From: Silvimonas iriomotensis
GTDB lineage: Bacteria > Pseudomonadota > Gammaproteobacteria > Burkholderiales > Chitinibacteraceae
DNA: 64,000 nucleotides
Direction: 5' to 3'
Assembly (NCBI RefSeq): GCF_014645535.1
Contig: NZ_BMLX01000002.1
Coordinates: 859,021-923,020 of the forward strand
The translations under genes and the position numbers were made by a program. Shown piece by piece: positions 61,701 to 64,000 of this stretch. Numbering within the stretch: the stretch's first letter is position 1; each line of letters opens with the position of its first letter. Under the pieces are notes generated by a model. The model saw nothing but the letters and a program-made list of their open reading frames with translations, ran no database searches and had not been told where the DNA came from.

Positions 61701-62570
61701 TTACGTTTGCATGTCTTTCTTGAGTTCCAGCGCGCGTTCGTACAGGGCGTTGCGGGGGGCGCCGGTGATGTTCTGGGCCAGGGCAACCGCTTGTTTTAGC
61801 GGCAGTTCTGCCAGCAGGGGTTGCAATACGTGGTCGTGGGCATTGGTTTCGTCTGGCGCGGCGGGTGGGGCGGCGTCGATGACGATGACGAATTCGCCGC
61901 GTTGCTGGTTGCTGTCGGCCTCGGCCCAGGGCAACAGTTCGCCCAGCGGGGCGCGGCGCAGGGTTTCGAAGGTTTTGGTCAGTTCGCGGGCGATAAGGGC
62001 GATGCGGTCGTGGCCAAAGCCGTCAGCCAGGTCTTTGAGGGTGTCGAGGATGCGGTGTGGTGCTTCGTAAAAGACCGTGGCGTACGGCAAGCCGGTGAGC
62101 GGGGCGATGGCGTCCTGGCGCTGGCGTGATTTAGGCGGTAAAAAACCATAAAACAGGGTGTGCGGGCAGGTAAAGCCGGCACCAGACAGTGCGGTGGTCA
62201 GGGCCGAGGCCCCGGGCACGGGCACGACGCGCAGGCCCGCTGCATGCACCGCGGCAACGAGTTGTGCACCGGGGTCAGAGATCGCGGGGGTGCCGGCGTC
62301 TGAAACCTGGGCGATGGCTTCGCCCGCGTGCAGGCGCTGCACCAGTTTTTCTGCCATTGCGCGCTCGTTGTGTTCACGCAAGCTGATCATGGGCGTGGTG
62401 ATGCCAAAATACTTGAGTAGCTGGCCGGTAACGCGGGTATCTTCTGCCGCAATGACATCTACGCCACGCAGAATGTCGATGGCCCTGGGGGTCATGTCCT
62501 GCAGGTTTCCGATGGGCGTGGCCACCACATATAATGAAGACTTACTGACAAATAAAGGCTCTGTATGCAC
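61701..62570 (-). CDS. rsmI: 16S rRNA (cytidine1402-2'-O)-methyltransferase RsmI
   Basis: GTG 62570 is chosen because GGGAGAA lies about 9 bases upstream on the - strand, and no ATG precedes the conserved 'LYVVATPIGNLQDMTPRAID'. The product has 289 residues. Other signatures of the tetrapyrrole-methylase-fold family are 'AAEDTRVTGQLLKYF', 'VSDAGTPAISDPG', 'VPVPGASALTTALSGAGF' and 'FYEAPHRI'. RsmI methylates the 2'-O of C1402 in 16S rRNA, tuning the decoding site. It is divergent from lpoA, and the two coding regions overlap by 6 bases at their starts. Confidence 0.96.
   Translation of the reverse strand: MHTEPLFVSKSSLYVVATPIGNLQDMTPRAIDILRGVDVIAAEDTRVTGQLLKYFGITTPMISLREHNERAMAEKLVQRLHAGEAIAQVSDAGTPAISDPGAQLVAAVHAAGLRVVPVPGASALTTALSGAGFTCPHTLFYGFLPPKSRQRQDAIAPLTGLPYATVFYEAPHRILDTLKDLADGFGHDRIALIARELTKTFETLRRAPLGELLPWAEADSNQQRGEFVIVIDAAPPAAPDETNAHDHVLQPLLAELPLKQAVALAQNITGAPRNALYERALELKKDMQT
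62506..62535 (+). promoter_or_regulatory. Sigma-70 promoter of lpoA, inside rsmI
   Basis: TTTCCG (62506-62511), 18 bp, TATAAT (62530-62535, perfect) on the + strand, 29 bp before the lpoA ATG. It lies within the 5' part of rsmI on the opposite strand. Confidence 0.75.
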
Positions 62571-63797
62571 GCTCGGGTTCTCCCTGCGGTAATGCGCGGT
62601 GTCGCGGCCGTACTATACGGCTTGACCATGCTGGCGGCCAGTCCGCTGCATGCGGAGCCCGTGGTGCAGTTCCGGATCGCTTCTGCCCCCGCACAGTCCC
62701 CAAATGCCAGCCAGGTTGCTAGTGCGCCGGTGTCTGCACCGGCCAGCGCCAGCGCCTCCAGCCCGCAAGCCGCCCCCGCAAAGGGCGGCAATTTTATTGC
62801 CGTGCTGCTGCCGGCCAAAGCCAAGGCCTGGCGCCCGGCGGTAGAGGCGATCAAGGCCGGGCTGTTTGCCGCAGAGTCTGCGTTATCCGATGGCAATCAG
62901 CCGCCCTTGCGCATTTTTGATACGACCGATGCCGATGAAGACATCCTGGCGCAGTTTGAACGGACCAGCCAGATGGGTGCGGCGGCGGTGATCGGGCCGT
63001 TGACCAAAAGCGCGGTCAACAAACTGGCTGATAGCGGCGAGTTCTCGTTTCCCGTGCTGGCCCTGAACAGCTTTGATAGCGAGACTCCGCGCCAGCTGCA
63101 TCTGTATAGCTTCAGCTTGTCGGTCGAGGCCGAGGCGGCGCAGGTGGCGCAGCAGATCCGGGCAGATGGCTATGCGCACCCGATGGTGGTGTCGGTAGAC
63201 GGCGCCCTGCCCTTGCGCATGACGCAGGGTTTTACCGATGGCTGGCGGCAACAGGGGGTTGAGGGCGCGTCGGTGATCAAGCTGGGCACCAAAGATATGC
63301 CACAACTGAAGGCGCAGCTGGATCTGGCCGATATCGATGCGGTGTTTCTGGCGATGGATGAGCGCATGGCGCGGCGGGTGCGGCCGTTTATTGGTACCGG
63401 GCGGCCTATTTACGCCACCAGCCAGATCAACACCGGCAAGCAGGCCACCACGGCGCTGCTGGATCTGGCGGGCATTCATTATCTGGACATGCCCTGGCTG
63501 ATCAACCCGGATAATCCGGAATACAAGATTTATGAACATGCGCGTTCGCCGTCCAACGGTCTGGAGCGCCTGTTTGCCATGGGCGTGGATGCCTGGAAGA
63601 TCGCCGCTGCGCTGCTGGTCACACCGCCGGGGCAGATTGCCATTCCCGATGGCTTGAGCGGGCGCTTGCGCATGGACACTCACAATGTCATCCAGCGCGA
63701 ACTGATCCCCGGCACCTTGTCGGTCAGCATTCCCAATGCTGAAGCACCGGGTTATTCCGAAACGCCCTCTGCCTCTGCCCCCGCCTCTGCGCCATGA
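62565..63797 (+). CDS. lpoA: Penicillin-binding-protein activator, LpoA/YraM-like
   Basis: ATG 62565 with AAAGG 5-6 bases upstream; 410 residues. A signal peptide (residues 1-30) precedes an Ala/Ser/Pro-rich linker. The C-terminal domain has the periplasmic-binding-like fold of LpoA: '[20 protein letters not shown]', '[16 protein letters not shown]', 'LALNSFDSE', '[11 protein letters not shown]' and '[18 protein letters not shown]'. It lacks the N-terminal TPR half of the E. coli protein, as do many betaproteobacterial members. It stimulates peptidoglycan synthases (PBP1-type) from the outer-membrane side. No lipobox Cys was seen, so anchoring is uncertain. It overlaps yraN by ATGA. Confidence 0.9.
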   Translation: MHARVLPAVMRGVAAVLYGLTMLAASPLHAEPVVQFRIASAPAQSPNASQVASAPVSAPASASASSPQAAPAKGGNFIAVLLPAKAKAWRPAVEAIKAGLFAAESALSDGNQPPLRIFDTTDADEDILAQFERTSQMGAAAVIGPLTKSAVNKLADSGEFSFPVLALNSFDSETPRQLHLYSFSLSVEAEAAQVAQQIRADGYAHPMVVSVDGALPLRMTQGFTDGWRQQGVEGASVIKLGTKDMPQLKAQLDLADIDAVFLAMDERMARRVRPFIGTGRPIYATSQINTGKQATTALLDLAGIHYLDMPWLINPDNPEYKIYEHARSPSNGLERLFAMGVDAWKIAAALLVTPPGQIAIPDGLSGRLRMDTHNVIQRELIPGTLSVSIPNAEAPGYSETPSASAPASAP

Positions 63798-64000
63798 GGC
63801 AGCAAGGGGATATCGCCGAGGCGCGCGCGGCGGATTTCCTCACTGCGCGCGGGCTTGTCATCCTGGCGCGCAACTGGCATTGCCGCTTTGGTGAGATCGA
63901 CTTGATTGCGCAAGATGGCGAAACGCTGGTATTTGTTGAAGTACGCCAGCGCCGCAACACGCGCTTTGGCGGGGCGGCTTTCAGCATCACCCCGGCCAAA
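63794..64000 (+). CDS. yraN: YraN/UPF0102 family protein (3' truncated by window)
   Basis: The ATG at 63794 overlaps the lpoA stop as ATGA. The 69 visible codons begin '[20 protein letters not shown]' and contain '[20 protein letters not shown]' and '[20 protein letters not shown]', the nuclease-like signature (E..D.I...V.VEV..R) of the UPF0102 family. The gene continues beyond the window. Its role in the cell is not settled; the position next to lpoA and rsmI is a conserved arrangement in beta- and gammaproteobacteria. Confidence 0.93.
   Translation, partial: MRQQGDIAEARAADFLTARGLVILARNWHCRFGEIDLIAQDGETLVFVEVRQRRNTRFGGAAFSITPAK

Overview
The window is GC-rich chromosomal DNA that looks like a betaproteobacterium, most likely of the Neisseriales (Chromobacteriaceae/Chitinibacteraceae type). 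The best anchor is the right end, where rsmI, an LpoA-type penicillin-binding-protein activator and yraN lie together next to a tRNA-Leu(CAA) gene. This order is common in beta- and gammaproteobacteria. The rest is accessory DNA: short metabolic or efflux modules, most of them read divergently from a private regulator. I count 16 transcription regulators (TetR x3, LysR x3, MarR x2, LuxR-type x2, LacI, ArsR, GlxA/AraC, XRE-cupin, MmyB-type XRE and a winged-helix STAND ATPase). Many have a visible palindromic operator. The taxonomic call is inference; no rRNA gene is present.

Region by region. 0-2.3 kb: the tail of an MmyB-type regulator, a small exported protein, and a TetR/glutathione-transferase divergon. 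2.3-9.9 kb: a galactoside module with two permeases, a binding protein, a GH42 beta-galactosidase, a MalK-type ATPase and a divergent LacI repressor with a perfect 18-bp operator. 10.1-18.1 kb: an aldo/keto reductase-SDR-Bcr/CflA operon under a divergent LysR, a second MFS carrier, and a TetA-like MFS/TetR pair with a 21-bp palindrome. 18.2-21.9 kb: a nucleotidyltransferase-like protein, a TetX-like FAD monooxygenase/TetR pair with twin operators, and an atypical response regulator. 22-28.6 kb: an acyltransferase, a 955-residue wHTH-NB-ARC-TPR regulator, an Ohr/OsmC protein, and a MarR-Bcr/CflA operon.

28.8-40 kb: an alpha/beta hydrolase, puuB with a PuuR-like XRE-cupin regulator, a six-bladed propeller lipoprotein, a cupin/MarR pair, and a LysR-controlled SDR-MDR-MDR operon. 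40.3-51.6 kb is the most distinctive block. It holds a LuxR regulator, PuuC-like aldehyde dehydrogenase, SpuC-like aminotransferase, flavin monooxygenase, RidA, DUF1028 protein, ArgE-like deacylase, a LysR regulator, an orphan NMT1-type binding protein, an isochorismatase-fold amidohydrolase and a metallo-beta-lactamase-fold hydrolase. Every gene except luxR is on the + strand, with short gaps or ATGA overlaps. It looks like a complete oxidative route for an amine or amide whose substrate I cannot name, and it is my best candidate for an undescribed system.

52-61.5 kb: an ArsR-SRPBCC-DUF1801 operon whose start codon lies inside a long inverted repeat, a stand-alone amidase, a GlxA regulator with a divergent SDR, hypothetical proteins, an orphan TAXI-type binding protein, and a truncated P4-type integrase at the 3' side of tRNA-Leu(CAA). 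A direct-repeat copy of the tRNA-Leu terminator region lies at 32.2 kb. It raises the possibility that 32-61 kb was acquired as an island, but this is not proven. 61.7-64 kb is conserved core (rsmI, lpoA, yraN).
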